This document shows, piece by piece, positions 52,774 through 61,256 of a DNA stretch of 64,000 nucleotides; the first letter of the stretch is position 1, and the number at the start of each line of letters is the position of its first letter. Below the pieces are notes generated by a model. It saw nothing but the letters and a program-made list of their open reading frames with translations, made no database searches and was not told the origin of the DNA. Source of the stretch: SMAG-U1939 sp035763125 (GTDB taxonomy: Bacteria; Chloroflexota; Ktedonobacteria; Ktedonobacterales; JADMIN01). The translations under genes and the position numbers were made by a program. The stretch covers positions 9,513 through 73,512 of the forward strand of contig DASUBU010000154.1 in the NCBI GenBank assembly GCA_035763125.1, written 5' to 3'.

Positions 52774-53567
52774 AGATGTGTGTTTCGCCTCCTAAGAAGT
52801 GCCGTCCGAGAACGCGCCCAGCACGCCCGTGCGGGACGCGCTCCACCTCTCTATTTTACCACAAATGCGGGCTAGCCGTCCCAGTCGTGGGACTTCCGGT
52901 TGCCCATGAAATGCGGATTTTGGCATGAGAGAGCGTCCGCCATTAGGTCCGCTCGGTGAAACATTCTTATGCCGGAGGGCGAAACTGGAAGCGGGCGGTA
53001 TGCGGGCTAGCCGTCCCAGACGGGGGGGTCTGATGGAGCGGATGACGATTGAGGCCCGAAAGGGTGCGAACAAACCGCCCGCAAGCTGCATGGCCCAAGT
53101 GGTGCACCCGACACGTGGTGGGCAGAATAGAGGTGCCAGCAGGCGGTGCCCGATGCCCATCCTATTGCAGGTTGCAGGTGCGCGCGTTGACCGATGCGGA
53201 ATAGCTGTAAGGCCGGCGTGGTCGAGGTCGCCGGTGCTCGGCCAATTGGCCGTGTGGAGTTACCCCAGTTTGGTAGACCGTTCTTCGTTAGGCAACGACC
53301 GCTCTTTGCGTAGTCCACCTCCTCTCGTACGCGCCAGACGGTTCGCCTCGGCCCGAAACGGCGGCGGATAGCGCGGCTGTGCTTCGACATGCGAACACCG
53401 TATCGGGGCACTCACACCAAGCGTGCAGCGTCCACCAAAGCGGGTTAACTTCAGATTACGGCCTTATCGGGAATTGTGCTAGGCACGCGATATGCAGACG
53501 CGGCTCCACTGTAGCATGTTCGCACTGTCGCACTGCTCGTCCGGATGGAGACGGACGGAGGTGTCAA
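52774..53567. repeat. 794-base gene-free region with direct repeat and folded elements
   Basis: A 20-base direct repeat starting ATGCGGGCTAGCCGTC occurs at 52865-52884 and 53000-53019; it contains the palindrome GGCTAGCC, and each copy's 3' end starts a hairpin (GTCCCA/TGGGAC at 52879-52894; CCGTC/GACGG at 53011-53023). GCGGGCGGT (52991-52999) pairs with ACCGCCCGC (53074-53082), enclosing the second copy. Short frames here give repeated PRLGRLARI-type peptides and are not convincing genes. The rest, 53100-53550, shows nothing recognisable. Confidence 0.45.
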
Positions 53568-54260
53568 ATGCCGCCTTCTTCGGACCTGCTTCCCCGTTCC
53601 CACCCCCGTTCTCGTCAACCAGCACCACAGCCACTGCGCCGCGACGCCACCCACGAGCTTGCGCGCAGCGGGCCGGCACTCTTCCCGGCCTCCTGGCAGA
53701 GGGCAGCCCGCCAGCGGAACGCCGCAGATAGAACGCTGCTCTATGTGGTGGCGGTGGCACTGTCGCTGGTCGGGGGGCTGGTCATGCGCACCTTGGTGTG
53801 GAGTGGGGGCGACAATTCTAGCCTTGCGGGCGCCGCTGTGTTCACCAGGCTCGAGATGGCGCTCGCACCCACGATCTCGATGGTGGCCGTAGGAGCCCTC
53901 ATCACCGCGGTTATGTATGGCGTGCTGCTGCGATCATGGTGGTCGCTGCTCGCCGCCCCAGCAGCCTTCGTCGCCGGGATCCTGCTTTGGCACGTAGGGG
54001 ATGTGGGCATACAGGCCGCCGTGGCTGCCGTGGCCGCGTCGGGGAGGTCTTGGGATTACTGGGGCCAAGTGCTTGCCGGGGAGATCTGGGGGGAGATGTG
54101 GCAGGTCGTGTGGCGATGCGCAGCTCCAGCTGTCCTCGGCGCTGTCCTCGGCACGGCACTTGGGCGATGGACTACCGCACCTCAAGCTAGGCGAACTAGT
54201 GGTGCGGGAGACGATGCTCAACATCCCTCATACCCGCGCCATGCCACAGTCCAACGATAG
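53568..54260 (+). CDS. membrane protein, unknown
   Basis: 230 residues. A Pro/Arg/Ala-rich N-terminus of about 55 residues, then four transmembrane helices (about 58-78, 98-120, 122-142, 180-200). No family is recognised. GGAGG lies 6 bases before the ATG at 53568. It converges with the histidine kinase gene. Confidence 0.6.
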   Translation: MPPSSDLLPRSHPRSRQPAPQPLRRDATHELARSGPALFPASWQRAARQRNAADRTLLYVVAVALSLVGGLVMRTLVWSGGDNSSLAGAAVFTRLEMALAPTISMVAVGALITAVMYGVLLRSWWSLLAAPAAFVAGILLWHVGDVGIQAAVAAVAASGRSWDYWGQVLAGEIWGEMWQVVWRCAAPAVLGAVLGTALGRWTTAPQARRTSGAGDDAQHPSYPRHATVQR

Positions 54261-54307
54261 CAGTTGCCACCCACCTCTTCCTCCCGTGTCCGAGTGTATG
54301 CTGCCGA

Positions 54308-55885
54308 TCACGTGGATGTGCTGAGCGGGAGGTTAAACCAGAAGGTCGAGCCGTGCCCGACTGCGCTCTCCACGCCCATCTCGCCATCGTGCTGAGTTAC
54401 GATCGCCTTGCTGATGTAGAGGCCCAACCCCAAGCCCCCTGAGCCATCTTGCGTCTCGATGCCGGCCACCCGATGGAACTGCTCGAAGAGATGCTGCTGC
54501 TCGTGCGACGGGATGCCTGGCCCTTCGTCACGGACCACCACCCGCGCCATTCCGTCAGCCGTCCCAACGGTGACGTAAACTGGTCGATCCGGCGGAGAAT
54601 ACTTGAGCGCATTGGTAAGAAGATTGGCGATGACTTGGCCGATACGCTCAGCGTCCACCTCCACCCATACTGGTTGTGGTGGGGTCTGCACCTGCACCGC
54701 GCGCCCCGTCACCGCCTGCTGTGCCGCCGCCTCTTCGCGGCAGAGCGCCGCGACGTCATGCCGCGTCCGCTGCACATCCAGCGTCCCCAGCTCCACTTTG
54801 GTGGCGACCCGCAGATCATCGAGCAGGCGTTGCATGCGCGCCAGCCCATAGTCCATCTGACTCAGCAATTGGTCACCCGGCAGGAGGGGGGGCTGCCCTT
54901 GCGCCAGCCTGCGCTGCTGCATCTGAACATAGAGCCGCAGGGCGCTGACTGGATTGTTGAGGTCATGGACGACCACGCGCATGATGTCGAGGCGCTGCCG
55001 CTCTAGAAGCCGTTGCTGCGTCACGTCGTACGATGTCAGCACGACTCCCACAATGTGCCCCTGCGGATCGCGGACCGGCGCACCGCTGATACGCAGCACC
55101 AGATCGCCCCCCTCCGGTATGCGATGGTACAGCTCAAGGGCCTGCTCGCCGGTGACGGTCTCGCCATGTAGCGCCCGGTAGTACACCAGTCGCTCACGCG
55201 GAACGACCTGTCCAGCCGCGTCGCACGGTGGATTCTGCTGCGCCCACGTCTCGATGCGTGCGGTTGGCTCGATCCCGCGCGCAGCGAGCAGGCGCTGCTG
55301 CGCCTCGTTCATGCGGACGATGTGGCCGTCCGCTGCGATCAAGACGACGCCCTCCACCTGCGTGGCAAAGATGGTTTCAAGCTCGGCGGCACGCTCGGCG
55401 AGCTGGTATTCGAGCTGCTTGCGAGCGGTGATGTCGCGGGCCGCACAGACCGCCCCGACCATCTCTCCGCCGCTATCCAGCAGAGGCGCACCGCTGACGT
55501 TGAGGATCCGCTCTTGCCCGGCCACGGTGTGAGTAAGGAGATCTACCGTATGCTCCCCTGTGAGCGCTTCGCCCCGCAGCACCCGCACTGCGGGCCACTC
55601 GTCTCGCGGCAACGGCTCGCCTTGCAGCGTCAGGAGCTCAGCCCCCGCCTCACGCTCCCCAATGGGGGCTGCCAGCGCCTTTCTACGTCCAGGCAGGTCA
55701 AGACCGATAAGGTCCACAGCGGCTGGGTTTCCGCCCACGACGCGGCCGACGGCATCGTACACGATCACCGCGTCGGCGAGCGCTTCCAATATGGCGGACG
55801 AGAGCACAGAGGCAGCGAGCGGGGAACCAGGGAGCACCGGCAGCGACGAATCAACGTAAGCCGGCGAAGGCGAAGTATCACTCAT
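54308..55885 (-). CDS. PAS-domain histidine kinase (cytoplasmic)
   Basis: 525 residues, no transmembrane segment. Two PAS domains (about 30-160 and 175-285) precede the HisKA dimerisation segment with His307 in VVVHDLNNPVSALR and the HATPase domain (N box NLLTNALKYS, G1 DEGPGIP, G2 GGLGLGLYISK). Autophosphorylates in response to an internal signal. No response regulator is adjacent; the ANTAR regulator at 35.9 kb is a candidate partner only by absence of alternatives in the window. The ATG at 55885 has GGAG 8 bases upstream. Confidence 0.9.
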   Translation of the reverse strand: MSDTSPSPAYVDSSLPVLPGSPLAASVLSSAILEALADAVIVYDAVGRVVGGNPAAVDLIGLDLPGRRKALAAPIGEREAGAELLTLQGEPLPRDEWPAVRVLRGEALTGEHTVDLLTHTVAGQERILNVSGAPLLDSGGEMVGAVCAARDITARKQLEYQLAERAAELETIFATQVEGVVLIAADGHIVRMNEAQQRLLAARGIEPTARIETWAQQNPPCDAAGQVVPRERLVYYRALHGETVTGEQALELYHRIPEGGDLVLRISGAPVRDPQGHIVGVVLTSYDVTQQRLLERQRLDIMRVVVHDLNNPVSALRLYVQMQQRRLAQGQPPLLPGDQLLSQMDYGLARMQRLLDDLRVATKVELGTLDVQRTRHDVAALCREEAAAQQAVTGRAVQVQTPPQPVWVEVDAERIGQVIANLLTNALKYSPPDRPVYVTVGTADGMARVVVRDEGPGIPSHEQQHLFEQFHRVAGIETQDGSGGLGLGLYISKAIVTQHDGEMGVESAVGHGSTFWFNLPLSTST

Positions 55886-56262
55886 CGGCATCTCTCCACG
55901 GATGCGGGCCAGGGGCGCATAGGACGTGCCAGGGCAAGATAGATGTACACCACAGGCGCGCACATGACTGCGCCCGCTTCCTCGCGGCTCTGTAAAGATG
56001 CACCGAGTATGTCCATGGTCTGCGCACACAAGATACACACGTGGCAGCCGCTACCGCAAGTGCCGCGTGGCCAAATCCGCGGCCACCGGGCCAATCGCGC
56101 GGCGCCACCTGCTTCTCCCCTATACACGCGCAACCACGCGATACACGCGCAACCACGCGCCAGCACTCCGCCGAGCATCTGCCTCACGGCGGTGGTGTGG
56201 TATACTAGACGGCGATACGCCGCGTGCCGAACGTGACATACGGTGTAGCGCACATCAGACCT
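55886..56262. repeat. intergenic region with 19-bp tandem repeat
   Basis: 377 bases between the divergent kinase gene and tRNA-Gln. ATACACGCGCAACCACGCG occurs twice in perfect tandem at 56121-56139 and 56140-56158, ending about 40 bases before the -10 box of the tRNA-Gln/glmU promoter. No gene is supported. Confidence 0.6.
56198..56206 (+). promoter_or_regulatory. extended -10 promoter of tRNA-Gln/glmU
   Basis: TGGTATACT, 56 bases before the tRNA, without a -35 box; the tandem repeat upstream could bind an activator that replaces it (inference). Confidence 0.5.
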
Positions 56263-56333
56263 TCCGGCGTGGCCAAGTGGTAAGGCAGTGGACTTTGGAT
56301 CCACCATCCCAGGTTCGAATCCTGGCGCCGGAG
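56263..56333 (+). tRNA. tRNA-Gln (anticodon TTG)
   Basis: 71 bases without the CCA end (genomic sequence continues CCG, so CCA is added later). Acceptor TCCGGCG/CGCCGGA, D arm GCC/GGC, anticodon stem GTGGA/TCCAC with loop CTTTGGA giving TTG, T arm CCAGG-TTCGAAT-CCTGG. It is 105 bases upstream of glmU and probably on the same transcript. Confidence 0.95.
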
Positions 56334-56437
56334 CCGCGAGTGTGGCGGATTTCGCCGCTCGCAACCGGGCGCATTCCTCAATCGTTAGAATGCATGGAGG
56401 ATGGCAAGTTAGTAGGTTAGGAGCGGGGCAAGGCACC

Positions 56438-58045
56438 ATGGGTCGCGTGGGAGCCGTCGTGTTGGCAGCCGGCAAAGGCACGCGCATGAAGTCGCGCACG
56501 CCGAAGGTGCTGCACGCCGTCGGTGGGCAGGCGATGCTCGACCACGTGCTGGCTGCCGCTGGCGAGGCAGTCGCTGCCAGGGAGGGCGCGCCCAGCCAGG
56601 ATGGCGCAGGCGCCTCCGACGCGGAGGATCATAGTCGCCCCGCGCTTGTGGTGGTGGTAGGGCACGAGCACGACCAGGTACGGGCGGGTCTACGATGGTC
56701 GCCGCCCCAAGACATGACGCTGGACATCATCGAGCAGGAGCCGCAGCTTGGCACCGGCGACGCCGTGCGCGCGACGCGCCCGCTCCTGCGCGATCTCCCC
56801 AATGCACCCGAGACGATTCTGGTGCTCTATGGCGACACGCCGCTGGTGCGCGCCGAGACGCTGCGCGCGCTGCTGAACGAGCATTTCCGCACCCACAGTG
56901 CCCTCACCTTTCTCACCGCCATCGCCGCCGACCCCGTCGCCACCGGCTACGGGCGCATTCTGCGCGACGAGCGCGGCGCGGTGCGGGGCATCGTGGAGCA
57001 GCAGCACGCCACGGCAGAGGAATTGCGAATACCAGAGGTGAACTCGGGTATCTACTGCTTCGCCGCGGACTGGCTTTGGTCGCATCTAGACGCGCTGGAG
57101 CCGCATCCCAACGGCGAATATTACCTCACCGACCTGGTGGACGTCGCGGTGCGTGAGCGCCAGCGCCTCAGCACGGTGTCGGCCACTCTAGAAGAGACCA
57201 TGGGCGTAAACGACCGCGTGGCGCTGGCCGAGGCCGAGCGCATCTTGCGCGAGCGCACCAATCGCGCGCTGATGATCTCCGGTGTGACGATCCTCGACCC
57301 TGCCGCCACCTACATCGAGCCGGGCGTACGCATTGGACGCGACACAGTCGTCTATCCCGGCACGCACTTGCGCGGGGCGACGGCGATCGGCGAGCGCTGC
57401 GAGATCGGCCCCCACAGCGTGATCGAAGATTCGCAGATCGGCGATGACTGCCGTGTGCTCGCCTCGTGGCTCGAGCGCGCGGTGATGGAAGCCGGCACAC
57501 ACGTCGGGCCGATGAGCCGGCTGCGTCCCGGCGCATATCTGAAGACAGGGGCCCACGTCGGCAATTTCGGTGAGGTCAAGAACTCGACAATCGGCGAAAA
57601 CGTGCAGATGCATCACTTTAGCTATGTGGGTGATGCGACGGTTGGCGCGCGCACCAACATCGGCGCCGGCACCATCTTCATGAACTACGACGGCCGCGAG
57701 AAGCACCACACGGAGGTCGGCGAAGACGTCTTCTTGGGGTGCGACACGCTGCTGCGCGCACCGGTGGTGGTGGGCGACGGCGCCTCGACGGGCGCTGGCG
57801 CCGTGGTGACGCGGGATGTACCTGCCGGCGCGCTCGTCGTGGGCATGCCGGCTCGTGAGATGCGACGTATCCGCTCGCGGAGCGCCGCCAAGAATGGACA
57901 CGTGGAGTCGTCCGCTACACGCGACGAGACCGACGGCGCGGCGCCTGATACCGCGCGAGGGGCGGAGCAGGCCCCACAGACCGACGATTCCTCTCCAGCC
58001 AACGGAGCGCGCCCACAGGGGCTAGCCGCTGGAGAGAGGGAGTAA
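56438..58045 (+). CDS. glmU: bifunctional GlmU (UDP-GlcNAc pyrophosphorylase / GlcN-1-P acetyltransferase)
   Basis: 535 residues. The N-terminal uridylyltransferase has LAAGKGTRMKS and the QxQLGTGDA-type segment EQEPQLGTGDAVRA; the C-terminal left-handed beta helix (about 280-490) has GAGTIFMNYDG and the acetyl-CoA site SGxGAVVTRD-type (STGAGAVVTRDVPAG). Makes UDP-GlcNAc for peptidoglycan. Odd points: an insertion of about 25 Asp/Ala/Gly-rich residues near 45-70 and a disordered tail of about 45 residues. An RBS-like GGAG lies upstream of the ATG at 56438. Confidence 0.95.
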   Translation: MGRVGAVVLAAGKGTRMKSRTPKVLHAVGGQAMLDHVLAAAGEAVAAREGAPSQDGAGASDAEDHSRPALVVVVGHEHDQVRAGLRWSPPQDMTLDIIEQEPQLGTGDAVRATRPLLRDLPNAPETILVLYGDTPLVRAETLRALLNEHFRTHSALTFLTAIAADPVATGYGRILRDERGAVRGIVEQQHATAEELRIPEVNSGIYCFAADWLWSHLDALEPHPNGEYYLTDLVDVAVRERQRLSTVSATLEETMGVNDRVALAEAERILRERTNRALMISGVTILDPAATYIEPGVRIGRDTVVYPGTHLRGATAIGERCEIGPHSVIEDSQIGDDCRVLASWLERAVMEAGTHVGPMSRLRPGAYLKTGAHVGNFGEVKNSTIGENVQMHHFSYVGDATVGARTNIGAGTIFMNYDGREKHHTEVGEDVFLGCDTLLRAPVVVGDGASTGAGAVVTRDVPAGALVVGMPAREMRRIRSRSAAKNGHVESSATRDETDGAAPDTARGAEQAPQTDDSSPANGARPQGLAAGERE

Positions 58046-58052
58046 CGACTGA

Positions 58053-59750
58053 ATGGACGACGGCTCAAGTTGGCCGCTGCTGTTCGCAATGCCGCTCGCC
58101 AGCTTTTTCCACTGGCAGAGCCGTGATTCGGTTCTGCTGCTCATCCTGGTGCTCATGCTGGTGCTGGCGGCAACAGCCTCCGCTGCCGAGACGGCCCTCA
58201 CCTCCGTCAGCCGCATCAAGCTGCGTAGGCTCGAGGAGCAAGGAGACGAGAAGGCCAAGCGCATTCTGCGCCTGATTGAACAGCCTCACATCTTTCTCTC
58301 GACAATTCTGGCCGCTAACAACATTGCGATCATCGTCGCTACGACGTTGGCAACACTGCTGGCGCTCGATATCTTTGCCAATTTCGCCGAGATCATCTCG
58401 ACGGTTGGCCTCTCGCTGATCGTGCTGATCTTCTGCGAGATCACGCCCAAGACGGCGGCTGTCCAGGCCCCAGAGCGCTGGGCACGCGTGCTTGTGCGGC
58501 CGGTCGAGTGGGTGAGCTATGTGCTCAAGCCCGTCGTCATCGCACTGACCTATGCCACCGGCGGTATCTTGCGGATCTTCGGCGTGCAGAACGCTCGCCG
58601 CGGTCCATTCCTGACCGAGGAAGAGCTGCGTCTGCTGGTGGAGGAGGGCGGCCGCGAAGAAGTCAAGCTCGAAGAAGAGAAGCGGGATATGATCCACAAC
58701 GTCTTCGAGCTGGGTGATACCATTGTCCGCGAGGTGATGGTCCCGCGCATTGACATGATCACGGTTCCGTCGAATACGTCTGTTGACCAGGCGATGCGGT
58801 TGATCGTGGAAGGTGGGCAATCGCGTATCCCAATGTACGAGGGAACGCTGGATAACATCGTTGGCCTGCTATACGCGAAAGACCTGCTGCGCGTTGCCGC
58901 GCGTCACGAGCGGCTAGCCACCGTCGCGCCACTCGCCCGCCCAGTCTACTTCGTCCCCGAGACGAAGCGCCTTGACGATCTGCTGCGCGAGCTGCGCGGC
59001 CGACGCATCCATATGGCGATTGTGGTAGATGAGTATGGCGCCGTCTCGGGCCTCGTAACGATCGAGGATCTGGTCGAGGAAATTGTCGGCGAGATTGTGG
59101 ACGAGTATGACATCGTCGAGAATCTGTTCGAGCAGGTGGCGCCAAACGAATACCTCGTGGACGCCAAGATAAGCCTTGACGATCTCAATGATCTGCTCGA
59201 TGCCAAGCTGACAAACGAGGACTACGACACCCTGGGGGGCTACGTCTACGCGCATCTGGACAAGATTCCCACCGTCGGCGACACCGTCACGTCGCAGGGC
59301 TTCAGCTTCACCGTGCTCGCTACCAAGGGCCGGCGTGTTACCAAGGTCAAACTCATCCGGCGCACCGGCGCAGAGGAGGATGAGCGCGAGCACGACCAGC
59401 CCACAGACGTCACCGACACGTCAGGGCTGACCGGCACATCATCGGTAGCCACGGAAGGTCCTGCGGATGACCGCGAGGCCGGCACTGATGCCGGCCACAC
59501 TGGGCTGAGCGGGCCACATACCGAGTTGGCAGGCAATGAGACGACGAGCAAACCGCATGTCGAGGAAGACTCCGCCTCGCCGCAGAGACCGGGTGACTCG
59601 TCTGAAGCGGACCAACGAACGCGCAGTGACGAGCGACAGCAATCGCTAGCACCAGGCGCCGCGCGGCCGGCACAGCGCGCGCACGGCCCGCGCCAGGCGC
59701 CGGTGCACCGCCTGCGCGGTCACGGGGCGACACAGCCGCGTCGTCGGTGA
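58053..59750 (+). CDS. CNNM/CorC-type (HlyC) membrane protein with CBS pair
   Basis: 565 residues. DUF21/CNNM transmembrane domain (about 28-190: AAETALTSVSRIKLRRL, FCEITPKT) followed by two CBS domains (about 210-340; HMAIVVDEYG, VSGLVTIEDLVEEIVGEI) and a CorC-HlyC domain (about 360-440: DTLGGYVYAHLDKIP). Linked to Mg2+ or Co2+ efflux or resistance. A disordered Asp/Thr/Arg-rich tail of about 120 residues is unusual. It starts 7 bases after glmU, forming an operon. Confidence 0.92.
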   Translation: MDDGSSWPLLFAMPLASFFHWQSRDSVLLLILVLMLVLAATASAAETALTSVSRIKLRRLEEQGDEKAKRILRLIEQPHIFLSTILAANNIAIIVATTLATLLALDIFANFAEIISTVGLSLIVLIFCEITPKTAAVQAPERWARVLVRPVEWVSYVLKPVVIALTYATGGILRIFGVQNARRGPFLTEEELRLLVEEGGREEVKLEEEKRDMIHNVFELGDTIVREVMVPRIDMITVPSNTSVDQAMRLIVEGGQSRIPMYEGTLDNIVGLLYAKDLLRVAARHERLATVAPLARPVYFVPETKRLDDLLRELRGRRIHMAIVVDEYGAVSGLVTIEDLVEEIVGEIVDEYDIVENLFEQVAPNEYLVDAKISLDDLNDLLDAKLTNEDYDTLGGYVYAHLDKIPTVGDTVTSQGFSFTVLATKGRRVTKVKLIRRTGAEEDEREHDQPTDVTDTSGLTGTSSVATEGPADDREAGTDAGHTGLSGPHTELAGNETTSKPHVEEDSASPQRPGDSSEADQRTRSDERQQSLAPGAARPAQRAHGPRQAPVHRLRGHGATQPRRR

Positions 59751-60451
59751 GCTTACGCTTGGCAGGCGCGGCCATCTGACCGCGCACATACCCGCTCGTT
59801 GACATCAGCGGGCGTGCGAGTTACTCTAATGGAAGTCTTAACGTATCACTGTATAGACAGCGTGAAACTCCCCCACCCGGACGGAGCGGCAGAGGAATGG
59901 AGCTGCCCGGAGCCGCGCCGAGGACATGAGGCACGTGCCGCTGTTCGATCTCCACGCCGTATTCATCTTTCCATTACTCTGGCGTGGCCGGTGCGCAGGC
60001 CGGCAATAGTCATGACGAGGGAGGCGTGCTCAGGGAAGTTGGGGCACCGCCGGAAAGCAGACCGCCGTACACTAGCACACCAAGGTGGCGCTGAGTGCGA
60101 TGGTGGCCAGCAGCTTGATTGCGACGCATGTGGTAAGTAGCGTGTCGCAGCGGTACCGGGACTGATGGTGTCGGCAGGATTGCCAGTGGTACTCTCGGCA
60201 CGGATCTACGTTGTACAAGTACAACCGGTTTCGTGTCGGTTGTGCTACTGCTCGCACGAATCAAGCCCTGGGGCGGCGTTCACATGTGTGGGCAGCGAGC
60301 TCGGCATCCCGAGGAGGACTCACTACGGACTACCCGGTGCGCGGCGATCATCTCGCCGCCCGGATGGAACGGGCGCTGCGGTATTATCTATAGTCATCCC
60401 GCTGGAGGCGGCGACAGACCGCATACCAGACGCGAGGAGAGGGGAACGAGT
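59751..60451. promoter_or_regulatory. 701-base gene-free region before csrA with perfect palindrome
   Basis: No gene is supported; short frames lack RBS. Two small hairpins after corC (GCGCGG/CCGCGC near 59776-59795; CCCGCT/AGCGGG near 59800) may end transcription. GTTGTAC-AA-GTACAAC at 60210-60225 is a perfect 7-bp inverted repeat, operator-like. TATTAT at 60382-60387 may be the csrA -10 box. A frame ending in YYL at 60393 is a possible but unsupported short peptide. Confidence 0.4.
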
Positions 60452-60820
60452 ATGCTGGTGCTCCGTCGCAAGGCCGGTGAGGCGATCGTGTTGAACGGCG
60501 TCATCACCATTCATGTGCTGGCCGTCGAGGGCGAACGCGTCAAGCTGGGCATTAGCGCGCCGCCTGAGGTGGTCATTGTGCGCTCCGAGCTGCTGGAGCA
60601 CCAGGGTCAGGCCGGGGGGCCTACAGGCGGCCCGCAGTCGGGGCCAGGCCGTGCGCCACGCGAGGGCTACCGCCAGTATCCGATGCCCGAGCGTGACCGT
60701 AATCCCAACGGCGACGAGCCTGAGGGCGGCGCCAACGGGCAGGGCCGCTGGGGTCCTCGGAATCAGTCATCCGCGCAGCGGACAACGCCGCTTCCGATCG
60801 GCGGCAACCCTCCCCGCTAG
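60452..60820 (+). CDS. csrA: CsrA-like carbon storage regulator with long C-terminal tail
   Basis: 122 residues. The first 48 match CsrA: MLVLRRKAGEAIVLNG, then HVLAVEGERVKLGISAPPEV and VRSELL, including the RNA-contacting Leu4/Arg6 strand and the R/VxxxR end. CsrA binds GGA-containing hairpins in mRNA leaders and usually blocks translation. The remaining 70 residues are Pro/Gly/Asn/Arg-rich and probably disordered, unlike typical 55-65-residue CsrA. GGAGAGGGG lies upstream of the ATG. No FliW or flagellar gene is nearby. Confidence 0.87.
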   Translation: MLVLRRKAGEAIVLNGVITIHVLAVEGERVKLGISAPPEVVIVRSELLEHQGQAGGPTGGPQSGPGRAPREGYRQYPMPERDRNPNGDEPEGGANGQGRWGPRNQSSAQRTTPLPIGGNPPR

Positions 60821-61256
60821 GCGTGTTCTCACGCCGCCAGCGCTGGGTTTGCCCCAGCCGGCGCGCGCCGTTCGGCGTGCGGTGGGATGGTCGTTGCCTT
60901 TGTGGCGAGCATGAGACTGCGTATCGCTCCTGTTTCCTCCCGCTTCGCAGTATCGAGATCACATCAATATACGCTACCCTGATACGTTGGCCTGCATCGC
61001 TGCGGAACGCAACTCGCGGCCTTGTGACTGCCGCGAGCAAACTAGCCGCAGGCCCTTTGGAGCGAGCGAGCTATATACAACATCAGAGACGCGCCGGGCC
61101 GACGGCGCGTCTCTTGCTGTACCGCCATCTATGCTACGGCGCGCCACCCGGCGCGCAGCCTCCGATGCCGCGGTAGTATGCGAGCTAGCTTCCGCGGCGC
61201 CGCATGTATGCTTCGGTGCGGGCTGTGCCTCGCGCCACGGAACCGAGCCCAACAGC
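60821..61256. terminator. 436-base region with strong hairpin between csrA and crtI
   Basis: AGAGACGCGCCG (61085-61096) and CGGCGCGTCTCT (61103-61114) form a perfect 12-bp stem with a 6-base loop, followed by TTGCTGT. It may terminate csrA or a short transcript starting near CTATATACA (about 61072). No gene is supported in the rest of the region, and no clear crtI promoter was found. Confidence 0.45.

Noticed and set aside
52792..53411. Protein genes on either strand between gyrB and the 53.6-kb membrane protein
   Set aside because: Translations contain repeated PRLGRLARI peptides from a DNA repeat, with no RBS and no consistent reading frame.
56121..56158. CRISPR array
   Set aside because: The two repeat copies are directly adjacent with no spacer, and no cas gene is in the window.
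59799..60393. Short genes before csrA
   Set aside because: Frames of 60-113 codons have no RBS, overlap each other and look random in composition.
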